Shown in pieces: positions 17,268-26,982 of a DNA stretch of 64,000 bases; the stretch's first letter is position 1; each line of letters opens with the position of its first letter. A program made the position numbers and the translations under genes. The DNA comes from Pontibacter burrus (GTDB lineage: Bacteria; Bacteroidota; Bacteroidia; Cytophagales; Hymenobacteraceae): NCBI RefSeq assembly GCF_010686685.1, contig NZ_JAAGWD010000001.1, forward strand, positions 682,001-746,000, given 5' to 3'. A model generated the notes under the pieces. The model was given only the letters and a program-made list of their open reading frames with translations. It ran no database searches and was not told the DNA's origin.

Positions 17268-18257
17268 ATGAAAGTAGCAGTAGTAGGCGCTACCGGTTTG
17301 GTAGGCGGCGAAATTTTGAAAGTACTGGCGGAACGTGATTTCCCGGTGACTGAGTTGTTGTTGGTTGCTTCTGAGAGATCTGTTGGTAAACAGATGGAGT
17401 TTAAGGGTAAACAGATAAAGGTTATCGGGATGCAGGACGCGATTGCGGCTGCCCCGCGAATTGCCATTTTTTCTGCCGGCGGAAGCACCTCTACTGAGTG
17501 GGCTCCTAAGTTTGCTGAGGCAGGCATTACCGTAGTCGACAATTCATCGGCGTGGCGCATGGACCCTACCAAAAAACTGGTGGTGCCGGAGATTAATGCC
17601 AACGAACTGACCAAAGCAGATAAGATCATAGCTAACCCGAACTGCTCTACCATACAAATGGTGGTAGCACTTAATAACCTGAACAAAGAGCTGAAAGCAA
17701 AGCGTATAGTTGTAAGCACTTACCAGTCGGTAACAGGTACAGGTGTAAAAGCGGTGGAACAGCTGATGAACGAGCGCGCCGGCAAAGAGGGCGAAAAGGC
17801 ATATCCTTACCCGATCGACCTGAACGTGCTGCCGCACATCGATGTGTTCCAGGACAACGGCTATACCAAAGAGGAGATGAAGATGATCCTGGAAACCAAA
17901 AAGATCATGGGCGACGACTCTATCCGTGTTACAGCTACTGCAGTTCGTATTCCGGTAATGGGTGGCCACTCGGAGTCGGTGAACGTGGAGTTTGAAAAAG
18001 ATTTTACGCTGGACGAGGTTTACCGCATTTTAGGCGAAACCGAAGGTGTGAAGGTAGTAGACGACGTAAAGAACCTGCAGTACCCGATGCCGAAAGATGC
18101 ACATGGAAAAGATGAGGTACTGGTTGGTCGCATCCGTTACGACGAAACGCAGCCTAAAACTATAAACATGTGGATCGTGGCTGATAACCTGCGCAAAGGT
18201 GCTGCAACCAATGCGGTACAAATTGCAGAGTACCTGGTGAAGCACAAGCTGGTGTAA
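17268..18257 (+). CDS. asd: Aspartate-semialdehyde dehydrogenase
   Basis: Converts L-aspartyl 4-phosphate to aspartate semialdehyde with NADPH, the branch-point step to lysine/diaminopimelate, threonine and methionine. The 329-residue protein has the N-terminal dinucleotide fold (VAVVGATGLVGGEILKVL), the SAGGSTSTEWAP phosphate loop, and the catalytic cysteine in NPNCSTIQ (about residue 127). Substrate-binding segments include GTGVKAVEQL and the RIPVMGGHSESVNVEF histidine region. Length is normal. It is a single gene ending at a strong terminator. Confidence 0.96.
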   Translation: MKVAVVGATGLVGGEILKVLAERDFPVTELLLVASERSVGKQMEFKGKQIKVIGMQDAIAAAPRIAIFSAGGSTSTEWAPKFAEAGITVVDNSSAWRMDPTKKLVVPEINANELTKADKIIANPNCSTIQMVVALNNLNKELKAKRIVVSTYQSVTGTGVKAVEQLMNERAGKEGEKAYPYPIDLNVLPHIDVFQDNGYTKEEMKMILETKKIMGDDSIRVTATAVRIPVMGGHSESVNVEFEKDFTLDEVYRILGETEGVKVVDDVKNLQYPMPKDAHGKDEVLVGRIRYDETQPKTINMWIVADNLRKGAATNAVQIAEYLVKHKLV

Positions 18258-18332
18258 GTTCCTTGACAAAAGCTTTTTTGACAAAGGACAAAAGACTGTT
18301 AAAAGTAAAATTTGCTCTTTCGGGAGCTAATG

Positions 18333-18358
18333 AATGGGGACTTCTTAGTCCCCATTTT
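18333..18358 (+). terminator. Terminator after asd
   Basis: Perfect stem AATGGGGAC / GTCCCCATT with a 6-base loop and following T-run, about 75 bases beyond the asd stop. Confidence 0.85.
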
Positions 18359-18528
18359 TGTTTTAGAGAATTTTCCCCGCCTATGTAGAACTATAGTTGC
18401 TTCCCGCTACTTGCATAACCGGCTGAAAAGCATAACTTGAAGCTTACTATAGCCTTATTTTCTGTAGTCTGTAAAATTTTTGACGCTATCAATTCGTAAG
18501 AGATAGTGAAGACCAAACGTTAACCTTC

Positions 18529-19542
18529 TTGCGGACCTTTATCCTCTTTCTTTCCCTTTTTCTGAGTGCTGCTCCCGTGTTCAGTCAGTCTCATGCTGAG
18601 GTAGTAGCCCAGCAGGGCGATGGCATTTACCTGTTGCTTCGCCGCCATGGTCTTGAGCCTGCAGAACATTTGCGCACGTTTATAGAGCTTAATCAGGACA
18701 ACCTGGGGCAGGATAACAGCTTGTATGCCGGTAGAAGTTACCTGTTGCCAGCTTCCTCGGGAGGTAACGCGGCAGTTAGCAAACCTGCAAAAGCAGCGCC
18801 AGCCGTTTTAATCGAGCCACTATTTGGCAAAGCCTATGAGCGGGTTGAGATAAAGGATAACCAGTTGCAGGGCACAGTTTATTACCTGCTTGCAGGGCAC
18901 GGTGGACCGGACCCGGGTGCAATCGGCAAATATGGGCCATACGAGCTGAGTGAAGACGAATATGCCTACGACGTAACTATACGGCTGGCCCGCCGCCTGA
19001 TGGAGCATGGCGCTACCGTTTACATGATCATACAAGACCCTGACGATGGCATACGGGACGAAAATATCCTGAAAATGGACAGGGATGAAGTAAGCTATTT
19101 CGAGAAGCAGGTGCCACACGGCCAGGTACAGCGGCTGAGAAGCAGGGTAGCAGATGTAAACCGCTTATACCTGAAACACAATGGTGTACACCAGCGCATG
19201 ATTGCCGTGCATATCGATAGCCGCAGCGAAGGGCAGAACATAGATGTTTTCTTTTATCACCACGAAAATAGTTCGGACGGAATGGCACTTGCCCAGCGAA
19301 TACATGAGGTGTTTGATACAAAGTACAACCGTTACCAGCCCAACCGCTCCTATTTCGGCACGGTTACAACCCGCAGCAGCCTGTATGTGGTTAAGTATAG
19401 CCATCCGCCTACTGTATTTGTAGAACTGGGCAATATCAGAAGTGAAAAAGACCAGCGCCGTTTCGTTATCCCCAACAACCGGCAGGCGCTGGCCAACTGG
19501 CTCTGCGAAGGCATTATTGCCGACTATAAGAGCAGCAAGTAA
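18529..19542 (+). CDS. N-acetylmuramoyl-L-alanine amidase (Amidase_3) with LysM-like N-terminus
   Basis: A 337-residue periplasmic cell-wall hydrolase. It starts at a TTG because upstream in-frame codons lead straight to a stop and a good signal peptide follows (FILFLSLFLSAAPVFSQ). Residues about 25-75 resemble a LysM peptidoglycan-binding module (DGIYLLLRRHGLEP...NSLYAGRSYLLP). The catalytic domain carries the zinc ligands of the family: H in AGHGG, E in the ELSEDEYAYDV segment, and H in AVHIDSR. The glutamate in FVELGNIR is the likely catalytic residue. It would cleave the amide between N-acetylmuramic acid and the stem peptide during cell division or wall turnover. Confidence 0.88.
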   Translation: MRTFILFLSLFLSAAPVFSQSHAEVVAQQGDGIYLLLRRHGLEPAEHLRTFIELNQDNLGQDNSLYAGRSYLLPASSGGNAAVSKPAKAAPAVLIEPLFGKAYERVEIKDNQLQGTVYYLLAGHGGPDPGAIGKYGPYELSEDEYAYDVTIRLARRLMEHGATVYMIIQDPDDGIRDENILKMDRDEVSYFEKQVPHGQVQRLRSRVADVNRLYLKHNGVHQRMIAVHIDSRSEGQNIDVFFYHHENSSDGMALAQRIHEVFDTKYNRYQPNRSYFGTVTTRSSLYVVKYSHPPTVFVELGNIRSEKDQRRFVIPNNRQALANWLCEGIIADYKSSK

Positions 19543-19619
19543 CAATACTTTTTTATCTATAGCAGTAAGGTTTAGCCGTAGGTATTTTGTATCGTCAGAA
19601 TAAAGTTTTTTCTATATTT

Positions 19620-20777
19620 ATGAAAGGAAAAACCTGGCCTATGAAAGCAACTTTACTGCTAAACCTGTTACTGTGTCTGAGTTTTATAGCATTTGCTCAG
19701 GATGATAAAATAACTGCCGAGATAAAGGACCTGTATCAGGAAGAGCAGTTTGACAAGATCATTAGCAAATACGGCGGAAAGGCCACTGCCTACCCTGCAA
19801 AGGCTGTCTATTATATCGGGATGGCTTATTACATGAAGGAAGATGATCAGAATTGCCTGAAGATGATGGAGCTTTCAATCAGTAAAGATTCCGGTAACGC
19901 ATTTCCCTATTTCATTAAAGGTAAAACACTTCAGTACCTTGATCAGCATTACAAGGCCATCGAGAGCATAAATCAGGCAATTAAACTAAGCCCCGATAAT
20001 GCAGAATTCCATAGTGCTTTAGGAGATTCTTATAATGAGCTTAACGAACCGGGTAAGGCCTTGCAGGCCTATAGTATTTCTGTAAGTAAGAATGATGTGC
20101 CAGACAGGGCGTTTGTAATGATACCACAGATGTACAACGCTATGGGAGACAAAGCAAAAGCACTTGCCACGTTTTATACAGCTAAAGAGAAAATCGCGAA
20201 GGAAAGCAGTTCTTATATCACTGTGCTCTTCAACATTGGTTTATACGAGTATCTGGACGGAAACTACGATCGTGCAGAACAGGCTTACAACGAATTGCTA
20301 AGCCTGGCGGCCAATGATTATCACACCTATGCCAAGCTTATACAGGTTTACTATGCAAGGAAAGAGTACGTTAAAGCTACACCGTTAAGAGATAAACTAT
20401 ACGATGCCTATAACAAAGGCTTACTAAAGGATAACCTGGAGGATATGTTCTGTTTTGATCAGTTTATCTGGAACGGTAAGCGTATACAGATTTTTGAACG
20501 CTTTGATGAACCGGAGGGGAAAATATATTATAAGCATATTTTTTATGTAGTTAATGAAAACGGCGATATAGAGTACAGTATACAAACAGAGAATTCGCCG
20601 GTTTCGATGGAGCAGGGCGGGCCAAAGTACCTCATCGGAATGCGGAAAGGGAATAGCCACTATACTTATAACGTGGGGGTTGAGCAGAACTTTAACTATG
20701 AGAAGCTAAAAAATCAGGTTATAGACATACTAGACGATAAAATCAAACCGACAGCGTCTACACACCCCGGTAAGTAA
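19620..20777 (+). CDS. Exported TPR-repeat protein
   Basis: A protein of about 385 residues with a signal peptide (ATLLLNLLLCLSFIAFAQ) followed by several tetratricopeptide repeats (examples: AFPYFIKGKTLQYLDQHYKA and AEFHSALGDSYNELNEPGKA). I place the start at the ATG at 19620; a second ATG at 19641 is equally compatible and a TTG at 19587 less likely. The C-terminal 110 residues have no TPR pattern and no recognised domain. Likely a periplasmic or outer-membrane-associated scaffold of unknown partner. It lies 8 bases before an acetyltransferase gene. Confidence 0.75.
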   Translation: MKGKTWPMKATLLLNLLLCLSFIAFAQDDKITAEIKDLYQEEQFDKIISKYGGKATAYPAKAVYYIGMAYYMKEDDQNCLKMMELSISKDSGNAFPYFIKGKTLQYLDQHYKAIESINQAIKLSPDNAEFHSALGDSYNELNEPGKALQAYSISVSKNDVPDRAFVMIPQMYNAMGDKAKALATFYTAKEKIAKESSSYITVLFNIGLYEYLDGNYDRAEQAYNELLSLAANDYHTYAKLIQVYYARKEYVKATPLRDKLYDAYNKGLLKDNLEDMFCFDQFIWNGKRIQIFERFDEPEGKIYYKHIFYVVNENGDIEYSIQTENSPVSMEQGGPKYLIGMRKGNSHYTYNVGVEQNFNYEKLKNQVIDILDDKIKPTASTHPGK

Positions 20778-20785
20778 CAAAAGCC

Positions 20786-21331
20786 ATGCACATCCACACC
20801 GAAAGGCTCCTACTCATTCCCTTCACGTTAGAGATCACAAAACTGCTGATGGCTGGCGACACAAGTATTCTCCAGAAGCTTGGCCTTCAGCTCACACCAT
20901 ACTGGCCCGATCAGGAGGCGATAGATACATTTCCGAAGATCATCAATAACCTGGAGAAGGTGCCTGAGCCAAGCGGCTTCGAGTCGTATATGGTGGTGCA
21001 CCGCCTTAGTATGACGGTAATTGGCGATGCTGGTTTTAAAGGTTTACCGAATGATGATGGCGCAGTGGATATTGGGTATGCTATAGTTGCGCAAGCGCAA
21101 AAGAACGGCTATGGTTTTGAAGCTGCCAATGGATTAGTGAACTGGGCATTTCAGCAGCCGGGCGTAAAAGTAATTACGGCCAGATGCTTGTTGGATAATT
21201 CGGCTTCGGCCAGGGTATTGGAGAAACTTGGCATGCAGCAGATTAGCCGGGATGAAGAGCTGATCCGTTGGAGAATGGACCATCCAACGCTATTACAACA
21301 GGCAACTATAAAAACAAAAGCCGGCAATTAA
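20786..21331 (+). CDS. GNAT-family N-acetyltransferase (RimJ/RimL-like)
   Basis: A 181-residue cytoplasmic acetyltransferase. It starts with the typical HTERLLLIPFTLE strand. The acetyl-CoA binding part is DIGYAIVAQAQKNGYGFEAANGLVNWAF, and KVITARCLLDNSASARVLEKLGM is the last conserved helix-strand of this group. The target (ribosomal protein N-terminus, antibiotic or small molecule) cannot be predicted. It starts 8 bases after the TPR gene and ends inside a terminator stem. Confidence 0.88.
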   Translation: MHIHTERLLLIPFTLEITKLLMAGDTSILQKLGLQLTPYWPDQEAIDTFPKIINNLEKVPEPSGFESYMVVHRLSMTVIGDAGFKGLPNDDGAVDIGYAIVAQAQKNGYGFEAANGLVNWAFQQPGVKVITARCLLDNSASARVLEKLGMQQISRDEELIRWRMDHPTLLQQATIKTKAGN

Positions 21332-21339
21332 CCGGCTTT
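21317..21339. terminator. Terminator shared by the acetyltransferase and lipoprotein genes
   Basis: Stem AAAGCCGG / CCGGCTTT with a 7-base loop. The acetyltransferase stop codon TAA lies in the loop, and the convergent lipoprotein gene ends at 21343. Confidence 0.75.
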
Positions 21340-21342
21340 CTC

Positions 21343-21855
21343 TTATTCTGCTTGCGCTTTATCGTCGCACTTTCTATTTATCAGTTCTTTCATGTTCTCC
21401 AGGCAGGGCTGCGGCACAAAAGCATATACTTCCTTGTCGTTCAGGCAGTATTTAAAGCTGGCGAAGGTGCTGCGGCTGTGTGGGTAAATCCATCGGTCTT
21501 TGTTGCAGCCCATAACCTGCAGTGGGAATTCGTCGGCATAATAATCAACAAAACTTACTACTTCGTTGCCTTTCATAAAAAGCAGGCGGTTGTGTCCTTC
21601 CGCCACATCGCTGCCGCTTTCCCATTTCACACCGGTTTCGGCCTCAATGTCTACAACTGTTTGCTTTCCCTGAAAAAAGTACATCTTGTCCCAATCAAAA
21701 TCAGTTAAGCTGCCCATGTCAACTATAGTATAACCTTGAGCATTTTTGTTATCGGCCTCTACGGCGGTTCTTAGCTTTTCAAGTAACGCTTTGTTGCTGT
21801 CAGAGCAGCCAGCCAGCACAAAAACAGCAAATACAAACAGGAATATCTTTCTCAT
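21343..21855 (-). CDS. Hypothetical lipoprotein
   Basis: A 170-residue protein with a lipoprotein signal (FVFAVFVLAGCSDS, acyl-cysteine at residue 17). The mature part contains four further cysteines (MGCNKD, KYCLND, QPCLEN, RKCDD), which may pair as disulfides. I do not recognise the domain. It stands alone between a convergent acetyltransferase and the FAD monooxygenase on its own strand. Confidence 0.75.
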   Translation of the reverse strand: MRKIFLFVFAVFVLAGCSDSNKALLEKLRTAVEADNKNAQGYTIVDMGSLTDFDWDKMYFFQGKQTVVDIEAETGVKWESGSDVAEGHNRLLFMKGNEVVSFVDYYADEFPLQVMGCNKDRWIYPHSRSTFASFKYCLNDKEVYAFVPQPCLENMKELINRKCDDKAQAE

Positions 21856-21903
21856 AAACGGTTATGCAAACTATAGCGCTAAGGTAAGGCAAATAGGGAC
21901 AAA

Positions 21904-23046
21904 CTAAAAGTCAACGCGGTACAGGTCTTCCATCTGGCGCTGTGTTATAAACTCAGGCGTTGCCCTGAAAATAGCATTCCGGGCCTTTATCAGCAACGGA
22001 TTTTCACGCTGCGATGCCCAGCCCAGCAACCGCGATAGCCGGATAACCTTAGCCGTTCTGTTCAGGCGGCGCTTTTCATAATTTTTTAAAGCAATGGTTA
22101 TCGTTGACTCCTGTTGCAGGCATTGCCCCAGCACTACAGCATCTTCTATGGCCTGGCAGGCACCCTGTCCCATATTAGGCGTGGTGCCATGAGCAGCATC
22201 ACCAAGCAACACGATGCGGTTAAACACAAACTGTTTCAGGGGTTTCAGGTCGGCAATATCTCCCCAAATGAGCTCGTCAGGTTTGGTGGCGGCTAATACC
22301 TGCTGTACTGGCTCGTGAACCCCTTCAAAATGGGCCGCCAGTTGTACAGGTGTCATCAGGCGCATGCGCTCGTCTTGCTCCGGTGCGTTGATGCAGGCAT
22401 ACCAGTAAATACGGTTGCCCGGGAGGGGCGCCATGCCTACCCGCCCCTGAGGTGCCCATGTTTCTGCCGAGATCATATGGTTTATAGTTACCCCGGGATT
22501 TTGGATAACACCGCGCCAGCATGTATAGCCAGCATAACGCGGCCTGCTTGCCGGCAATAACTGTTGCCGGATTATAGAGTTTATCCCATCTGCCGCTATC
22601 AGCAGATCAGCTATAGTTTGCGTGCCATCGGTAAAAGTGATTTGTACCTGGTTCCCCTGCTGTTCTATAGTCTGGCAGCGCTTGTTCAGGTGTAACGTAC
22701 CCGGTTGCAGCGCCTGCGCCAGTACATCATGCAGGTCGGCGCGGTGAATTACAAAGTTGCTGATGCCATATTTACGGCTCAGCGTGCGCGTATCCTGGTT
22801 TGTGATAATCTGGTTGTGCTCATCGAAAATCGTAAGTGCTTCCAGTTCTTTTCCCCGCGCAATCACGCCATCGGCAACTCCAAGTCGCTGCAGACCCTGT
22901 ATGGCATTAGCTGCAAGGCCTACTCCTGCGCCTACCGGTTTCAGCTCGGGCGCTGCTTCGTATACCTGCACTTCAATGCCTTGCTGTTGCAGCGCAATTG
23001 CCGCGCACAAGCCACCTATTCCGCCTCCTACAACTATAACTTTCAT
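21904..23046 (-). CDS. FAD-dependent monooxygenase (salicylate hydroxylase/zeaxanthin epoxidase-like)
   Basis: A 380-residue flavoprotein of the class A monooxygenase family. The ADP-binding motif is GGGIGGLCAAIALQQQG at residues 7-23, the DG motif is LIAADGINSIIRQQ near 150, and the second FAD motif is VLLGDAAHGTTPNMGQGACQAIEDA near residues 280-304. It probably uses NAD(P)H and oxygen to hydroxylate or epoxidise an organic substrate; the substrate is not predictable. A -7 element lies 25 bases upstream. The first base of the next gene on this strand is over 200 bases away. Confidence 0.9.
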   Translation of the reverse strand: MKVIVVGGGIGGLCAAIALQQQGIEVQVYEAAPELKPVGAGVGLAANAIQGLQRLGVADGVIARGKELEALTIFDEHNQIITNQDTRTLSRKYGISNFVIHRADLHDVLAQALQPGTLHLNKRCQTIEQQGNQVQITFTDGTQTIADLLIAADGINSIIRQQLLPASRPRYAGYTCWRGVIQNPGVTINHMISAETWAPQGRVGMAPLPGNRIYWYACINAPEQDERMRLMTPVQLAAHFEGVHEPVQQVLAATKPDELIWGDIADLKPLKQFVFNRIVLLGDAAHGTTPNMGQGACQAIEDAVVLGQCLQQESTITIALKNYEKRRLNRTAKVIRLSRLLGWASQRENPLLIKARNAIFRATPEFITQRQMEDLYRVDF

Positions 23047-23070
23047 GGCTGTACGTTATCCATTTAGTTG

Positions 23071-23078
23071 CAAAGGTA
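23071..23078 (-). promoter_or_regulatory. -7 promoter element of the monooxygenase gene
   Basis: TACCTTTG followed by CA on the minus strand matches TAnnTTTG exactly, about 25 bases before the ATG. Confidence 0.6.
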
Positions 23079-23137
23079 CTGCAGGATTCAGGAATAAGCA
23101 CGATAAAGCTGAGGAATGCTCAACTGTAACTATAGTT

Positions 23138-25096
23138 CTATAGTTTGAGGAAGCTTGTAGTGGCTGTGGATCTTCCGTCAGATAAACGAACAAAGTAAAG
23201 CCCGGCAGGAAGTGTTGTTATTTCCAAAGGGATAGTAGCTTGCCCGCCTAATTTGTTAGTGCTCACTTTTCTGCCGATACGGTCGAAGATGATAACTTCT
23301 GTGGCTGCAAACGGAATATCAGTAATGGTGATGCTGTTTGTGCTGACAGGGTTGGGGTAAACTATAGGTTTGGTCTCTGGCTGTTGCAGGTTCGGGTCCT
23401 TAATTATCTGCCTTACTTCTTTCAGAATGTAATTGGCGGGGTCGATCTCAATAGAGGTAAAAGTTTCAGCCACCTCAAAAACAAAATACTGTACGGGTTG
23501 CTCCTGCGTAACACGTACGCTTTGTAGACCATTACTTGTCTGGAACTGGAACGTAACATCTGTCCTGAAGAACGGCGTATTCCCTGTTGCGGACTGTTGT
23601 AACTTCAGTATCAGTTTCTTACCTATCTGATTCCATTGCAGCGAAAACAATGGGTAACCTTCGCCTTCGTACCATTGCCTGAAAAAGTAGCCTAAGTCTT
23701 TGCCAGTTGTTTCTTCCATTACCTGCTGCAGGTCGGCGGTAGTGGCGGTTTTGCCACTGAATTTTGCCTGGTAATTCCGAAGGGCCTGAAAAAACAGTGC
23801 ATCGTTGTTTATCTCGTGACGCAGCATGTGCACTACGGCAGCGCCCTTTTTGTAGGTCAGGTTATAGTTAAAGATCCGGCTTACATCCGTAGTGTCGGGT
23901 ACACGCAGACTGCCCTTCATAGCTGTTTTGGCGCGACCGTGCGCATCGTTCATCCAGGTTTCAGCTTTTAAAGTTGATATTTGCTGTAGCGCCAGGTACT
24001 CGGCATACGATGCAAAGCCTTCGTTGAGCCAGATGTCTTGCCAGGTGGCGCAGGTTACATTGTCGCCAAACCACTGGTGAGCCAGTTCGTGTGCAGTTAA
24101 AGTAGTTGTAAAGGTGCTTTGGGTGGTCATGGTCTGGTGCTCCATGCCGCCTCCTATGGGCGCCATGCTATGCCCGTACTTTTCCGTGGCAAAGGGGTAA
24201 GGCGAGAACAACTCAGAAAAGTGCGCCATGAAAGATGCCGTGAGATCTATTTCTGGCTTAAAGACAGGCAGTGCCCCTTTGTAGATGTAGTTAACTATAG
24301 GTACCTGCTCAGATTTGCCCGGAATAGTAGCTATCTGCACATACTCATCATAGTCCGATACCGCAACTGATATGAGATAATAGGCGATGGGGTATCTGCT
24401 CTTCCAGTGATAGGCAACTTTACCATTAGGTAGTAACGTGGTGTTGGTAAGAACGCCGTTCGAGCCTGCTCTATTCTCAGCGCTTGTGGTAATGGTAACG
24501 TCTACTGAGTCAGCCTTGTCGGTTAGCACCTGTTTGGTAGGCCACCATTCGTAGGCAGCATAAGGTTCACTCAGGCTCCAGGTTACATCTGTGTTCCAGT
24601 TATCTAAGCGCGCAGTGTTAAAGCCGTTCCCTATAGCTGCGTTGCCACCGTTGGGTGCTGTGCCTCTATAGTTTATAACTACCTGAATGGCCCTGTGCGC
24701 AGCAGTCGGAGTGTTTAGCTGCACCCTTACATCGCTGCTATTGCGGGAAATGTTTTGTTGAGGCGCGCCGTCTATCGTTACCCCCTGGATAGTAAAATTG
24801 GGGTGCAGTTCAAACGCAAAAACCTGCAGCGGGTTTCCTTTAACTATAGCCGCTATAGTTACACTTCCCTCAATGTATACACTGTTACGCTCCAGCTTCA
24901 AGTCAAGACCATAAAACGTAACATCATAAAGGTTCATCAGCTGCTGATGTTCCGGCGAGGCTACTGCTGTTCTGGTTTGTTGCTGGAGGTGGCTTTGTGC
25001 ACAATTATACTGTTCCTGTGCTTGTAGTTGTGCCACTGCCTGGTCGTACTGCAATACCACCAACAAAAAGAACAGCAGCTGTAGCAGTATTTTCAT
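23138..25096 (-). CDS. M1-family metallopeptidase with T9SS sorting domain
   Basis: A 652-residue secreted aminopeptidase of the gluzincin M1 family. After a signal peptide comes the M1 N-terminal beta domain. The substrate loop GGGMEHQT stands in place of the usual GAMEN, and the zinc site HELAHQW (about residues 336-342) has the third ligand in LNEGFASYAEY about 19 residues on. The final 75 residues (YPNPVSTNSITI to FLKL) form a type A type IX secretion sorting domain, so the enzyme is exported to the surface or medium. The stop codon TAG is part of AAACTATAG. It follows the TraB/GumN gene by 56 bases and may share its transcript. Confidence 0.92.
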   Translation of the reverse strand: MKILLQLLFFLLVVLQYDQAVAQLQAQEQYNCAQSHLQQQTRTAVASPEHQQLMNLYDVTFYGLDLKLERNSVYIEGSVTIAAIVKGNPLQVFAFELHPNFTIQGVTIDGAPQQNISRNSSDVRVQLNTPTAAHRAIQVVINYRGTAPNGGNAAIGNGFNTARLDNWNTDVTWSLSEPYAAYEWWPTKQVLTDKADSVDVTITTSAENRAGSNGVLTNTTLLPNGKVAYHWKSRYPIAYYLISVAVSDYDEYVQIATIPGKSEQVPIVNYIYKGALPVFKPEIDLTASFMAHFSELFSPYPFATEKYGHSMAPIGGGMEHQTMTTQSTFTTTLTAHELAHQWFGDNVTCATWQDIWLNEGFASYAEYLALQQISTLKAETWMNDAHGRAKTAMKGSLRVPDTTDVSRIFNYNLTYKKGAAVVHMLRHEINNDALFFQALRNYQAKFSGKTATTADLQQVMEETTGKDLGYFFRQWYEGEGYPLFSLQWNQIGKKLILKLQQSATGNTPFFRTDVTFQFQTSNGLQSVRVTQEQPVQYFVFEVAETFTSIEIDPANYILKEVRQIIKDPNLQQPETKPIVYPNPVSTNSITITDIPFAATEVIIFDRIGRKVSTNKLGGQATIPLEITTLPAGLYFVRLSDGRSTATTSFLKL

Positions 25097-25152
25097 CGTG
25101 CATAACTATAGCAATGGCAGGAGGTAAGCCAATAGTCAGGTAAAATGTGCCG

Positions 25153-26040
25153 TTACTGCACAGGCACCACCGTATAGCCACGCTTGCGCAACAGCTCCAG
25201 CAAACCACTTTCACCGGTCAGGTGGCCGGCACCCACTGCAAAGAAAGTAGGTTGTATGCGAGCTTCGCGCTCCATTACAGGAATCCAGCGTTTATTTCGG
25301 TTCACTAAAAAAGCCTGCTCATATACGTGGTAGTCTTCGTCGTTATATTCTTCTCGCGAGAGCGCTTCCAGACCGCCGAGGTCTTGTTGCAGGTATAGTT
25401 TAACCATGTCCTGGTAGGTTTTACGTGCGTCATCCATATTGTTTACCATTTTGGTAAGCATACTGATCTGCACGCTTGCAGGCATCTGGTCTATGGCGTT
25501 CAGCTGCTCGCCAACAGTCTCCAGGCCTATAACTTCCTTGCCCTGCTGCTGTGCCAGTTTCATCAGGCTTTCTTCATAAGAGATAGCCTGGCATTCCGTT
25601 AGCTGCGAAAGCAACATCGAGTGCAGCATAAAGGGCTTCATTCGGTCCAATTGGGTTAAATCGAGGCTCATGGTCTGCATAAAGTAATTATGCAGTCTGT
25701 TGTAGTCCTGTTCCTCAAAAAAACTGCGCAGTGTAGTACCTTCCGGCAATACGGTGGCCTGCTGTAATTCGATCATAAAATTGGGGGCGTCCATATCCAC
25801 CTCCAGCGAGAGCCTTTCAGTCTGGGCCATTTTTGTCTTTACAGTCTCTGTAAGTACAAAATTTTCGGGGCAAATGGCATGTATGGTGCCGAAGAGGTAA
25901 GATGGCTGCTTCAGACCCTGACCAGATATTTCCCAGAGGAGTGATTTTGGAAGTGGCGCTGCGTTTTGGGCATAAGCATAGGTGCCTGAACCTAGTGTGA
26001 GCCACAGCATCACAATCAGATAACGGTAAATTTGTCTCAT
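25153..26040 (-). CDS. TraB/GumN family protein
   Basis: A 295-residue exported protein. The signal peptide ends near TYAYAQ. The TraB/GumN domain starts LLWEISGQGLKQPSYLFGTIHA, with the conserved GTIH and, at the C-terminus, FFAVGAGHLTGESGLLELLRKRGYTV, whose GxxH is the other conserved site. The family resembles Tiki metalloproteases, but enzymatic activity in bacteria is mostly unproven. It is upstream of the M1 peptidase on the same strand, which would fit a shared role in peptide handling (inference). Confidence 0.88.
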   Translation of the reverse strand: MRQIYRYLIVMLWLTLGSGTYAYAQNAAPLPKSLLWEISGQGLKQPSYLFGTIHAICPENFVLTETVKTKMAQTERLSLEVDMDAPNFMIELQQATVLPEGTTLRSFFEEQDYNRLHNYFMQTMSLDLTQLDRMKPFMLHSMLLSQLTECQAISYEESLMKLAQQQGKEVIGLETVGEQLNAIDQMPASVQISMLTKMVNNMDDARKTYQDMVKLYLQQDLGGLEALSREEYNDEDYHVYEQAFLVNRNKRWIPVMEREARIQPTFFAVGAGHLTGESGLLELLRKRGYTVVPVQ

Positions 26041-26101
26041 AAAGATGCTATTTGTTCTGCTGTAAAGATAATAGTTTAATGCGAATATACTTCAGTATGA
26101 A

Positions 26102-26109
26102 TACCTTTG
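26102..26109 (+). promoter_or_regulatory. -7 promoter element upstream of the MOSC gene
   Basis: TACCTTTG matches TAnnTTTG. No clear -33 TTG is visible. The leader would be about 55 bases. Confidence 0.45.
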
Positions 26110-26169
26110 TATAATCGGCTTTGCAATGCCGTTTTAACTTCCTAATTTCAGGTTATCCAATGCACTGCT

Positions 26170-26982
26170 ATGGCTACTTACACGATCAGTAATATTTACA
26201 TCTATCCCATAAAATCATTGGGAGGAATAAGTTTGCAACAGGCTCAGGTGCAGGAGCGCGGGCTGCAGTACGATAGACGATGGATGCTGGTTGATGAGCA
26301 GGGAAATTTTCTGACGCAGCGTGTGTATGCCCAGATGGCACTCTTGCAGGTAACGCTGCAGGATGGCGGACTGCTGGTGTCGCATAAGCAAAACCTTTTG
26401 TCGCCATTGTTCATTCCGTTTGAAACGCGCACCGAGAACATGGTAAAAGTAACCGTGTGGGATGACACCTGTACGGCCTATGAAGTAAATCATCATACAT
26501 CGGGTTGGTTTTCAAAAGCCCTGGGAATGGTTGCCCGTTTGGTTTATATGCCCGATAACACGGAACGCCTTGTAGATACAAAATATGCGTTCGATAATGA
26601 GATTGTAAGCTTTGCCGATGCATATCCGTTCCTGATGATTGGGCAGGAGTCATTAAATAACCTGAACAGCAAACTACAGCGACCTGTGCCCATGAACCGC
26701 TTCCGGCCTAACCTGGTTTTTACCGGTGGCCAGCCACACGACGAAGATACCTGGAACACTTTCAATATTGGAAACATAACCTTCAGGGCTGCCAAGCCTT
26801 GCGCGCGCTGCGTGCTTACAACTATAGATCAAAGCACCGGCATAAAAGGGGCAGAGCCTTTACGAACACTAGCCAGTTATCGCACTCAAAACAATAAGGT
26901 CCTTTTTGGCCAGAACCTGGTGCATAGCGGTGAGGGTATTGTAAAAGTAGGAGACTCAATTACTGTCTTACAATGCAAATAA
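26170..26982 (+). CDS. MOSC domain protein (YcbX/mARC-like)
   Basis: A 270-residue protein with an N-terminal MOSC beta-barrel domain (IYPIKSLGGISLQQAQVQERGLQYDRRWMLVD) and a C-terminal MOSC domain. The segment FRAAKPCARCVLTTIDQSTG holds the cysteine that binds the molybdenum cofactor in YcbX and mARC proteins. Such enzymes reduce N-hydroxylated compounds using electrons from a partner; no ferredoxin domain is present here. The stop region overlaps the next gene's start by 10 bases, which implies translational coupling with an unknown membrane protein. Confidence 0.9.
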   Translation: MATYTISNIYIYPIKSLGGISLQQAQVQERGLQYDRRWMLVDEQGNFLTQRVYAQMALLQVTLQDGGLLVSHKQNLLSPLFIPFETRTENMVKVTVWDDTCTAYEVNHHTSGWFSKALGMVARLVYMPDNTERLVDTKYAFDNEIVSFADAYPFLMIGQESLNNLNSKLQRPVPMNRFRPNLVFTGGQPHDEDTWNTFNIGNITFRAAKPCARCVLTTIDQSTGIKGAEPLRTLASYRTQNNKVLFGQNLVHSGEGIVKVGDSITVLQCK